DNA from: AC-37 sp035275105
GTDB lineage: Bacteria; Actinomycetota; Thermoleophilia; Solirubrobacterales; Thermoleophilaceae
DNA: 5,889 nt
Assembly (NCBI GenBank): GCA_035275105.1
Contig: DATENL010000051.1
Coordinates: 1-5,889, forward strand
Direction of reading: 5' to 3'
In this document: piece by piece, positions 5,291 through 5,889 of the stretch
Layout of the letters: each line of letters begins with the position of its first letter
How positions within the stretch are numbered: position 1 is the first letter of the stretch
Made by a program: the position numbers and the translations under genes
The notes under the pieces: generated by a model
Database searches by the model: none
Seen by the model: only the letters and a program-made list of their open reading frames with translations
What the model was told of the DNA's origin: nothing

Positions 5291-5889
5291 GTGGAGGCTG
5301 CCCAGGGGGCGCTCCCCGAGCTCGCCGCGGTCCCGTGGCGGCGGCGCGCCAGCGCGGCCACCCTGCGGCGGCGCGGGCGGCTCTGGACGCTCACGACGGT
5401 CGCCCACGTGGTCCCCTTCCTCGCCGTGGCGGTGGTCCTGATGCTGCTCGAGCCGCTCACGGCCCCGGTCGCCGCGATGGCGCTCGCGCACGCGTGGGTG
5501 ATCCCCGAGCTCTACGCCGTGCGCGGGGCCAACACCCTCCGGCCGAGGCGACGCGCCCTTCCCACCGCCGGCGAGCCCGTCGCGCAGGGCTTCCTCGGCG
5601 ACCTGCTCGGACACGAGGAGCGCGAGCTCCAGCGGCGCACCGGGCTGGCGCTCGAGCCGGGCCGGATGGGCGTGTGGCTCGTGGGCGAGGCCGGCGCCCT
5701 GCTGGTCACGCCGGGCGGCCGCCGCGCGCACTGCTTCTGCGTCGCCACCACCGATCGCGACCTGCCGCCGTCCGACCGGATCGCCCACCTCCTGCTGGCC
5801 CTGCGCACGGACGAGGCAGGCTTCGCGACGGTCGCCAACCACGCGTTCTCGGGCGCGCCCTGGCGCGTCGGCCGCCGCCTGGACGGCCG
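5291..5889 (+). CDS. Membrane-associated protein of unknown function, N-terminal part (runs off the right edge)
   Basis: The frame stays open for 199 codons to the window end with strong third-position G/C. It starts at GTG 5291, preceded by GGAGG at 5281-5285 with a short 5-base spacer. Residues 1-33 are rich in arginine (PWRRRAS, LRRRGRLW). Two hydrophobic segments follow at about 35-53 and 56-77 with a short turn (EPLTAP), giving a helical hairpin with a basic, probably cytoplasmic N-terminus. The rest is soluble: an Arg-rich patch LRPRRRAL, then a segment with FLGDLLGHEERELQRRTG, GVWLVGEAGALLV and a CFC motif. It looks like one folded domain of mixed strands and helices. I do not recognise the family. 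Seventeen bases separate it from the upstream 74-residue gene, so the two are likely co-transcribed. Confidence 0.75.
   Translation, partial: MEAAQGALPELAAVPWRRRASAATLRRRGRLWTLTTVAHVVPFLAVAVVLMLLEPLTAPVAAMALAHAWVIPELYAVRGANTLRPRRRALPTAGEPVAQGFLGDLLGHEERELQRRTGLALEPGRMGVWLVGEAGALLVTPGGRRAHCFCVATTDRDLPPSDRIAHLLLALRTDEAGFATVANHAFSGAPWRVGRRLDG

Noticed and set aside
1..5889. tRNA, rRNA, CRISPR array, insertion sequence or attachment site
   Set aside because: No T-loop GGTTCGAATCC-type sequence, spaced repeats, transposase motifs or terminal inverted repeats were seen on either strand.

Overview
The window is very GC-rich DNA with strong G/C preference at third codon positions. It has GTG starts, two apparently leaderless promoters and a gatC-gatA-gatB operon. 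These features fit a high-GC actinobacterium, possibly of the Thermoleophilia (Solirubrobacterales/Gaiellales) type. That placement is inferred from composition and protein style; no rRNA or other marker is present.

Layout. Bases 1-1549 hold two minus-strand genes. The first is a four-helix membrane protein with an acidic Glu/Pro/Ala tail (1040-1549). Just downstream lies the N-terminal half of an FAD-dependent GMC-family oxidoreductase (1-1024), which runs off the left edge. The oxidoreductase is in frame with the membrane protein across a single TGA and has no conventional start codon where the family homology begins. A 45-bp divergent intergenic region (1550-1594) carries a TAnnnT -10 box for each strand, each 7-8 bases from its start codon.

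Bases 1595-4726 are the plus-strand operon gatC-gatA-gatB. The coding frames overlap (4 and 8 bases) and all three start with GTG. Together they encode the GatCAB amidotransferase. GatA releases ammonia from glutamine, GatB phosphorylates Glu-tRNA(Gln) (or Asp-tRNA(Asn)) and amidates it, and GatC holds the complex together. All catalytic residues that can be checked are present.

Bases 4727-5048 contain no large gene. The first ~115 bases can be folded into several hairpins, the last stem ending directly before the ATG of a possible 45-codon basic ORF (4843-4980) whose codon use is less GC-biased than its neighbours. A compact hairpin, a TATCAT -10 box and a strong AGGAGG ribosome-binding site follow.

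Bases 5049-5889 hold a probable two-gene operon: a 74-residue protein of unknown function ending in Gly-Gly, with a predicted strand-strand-helix-strand-strand order like beta-grasp proteins, and a two-helix membrane protein that runs off the right edge. The GatCAB operon is ordinary housekeeping. The points that most deserve a second look are the 74-residue Gly-Gly protein, the structured stretch plus small ORF after gatB, and the unusual start of the oxidoreductase gene.
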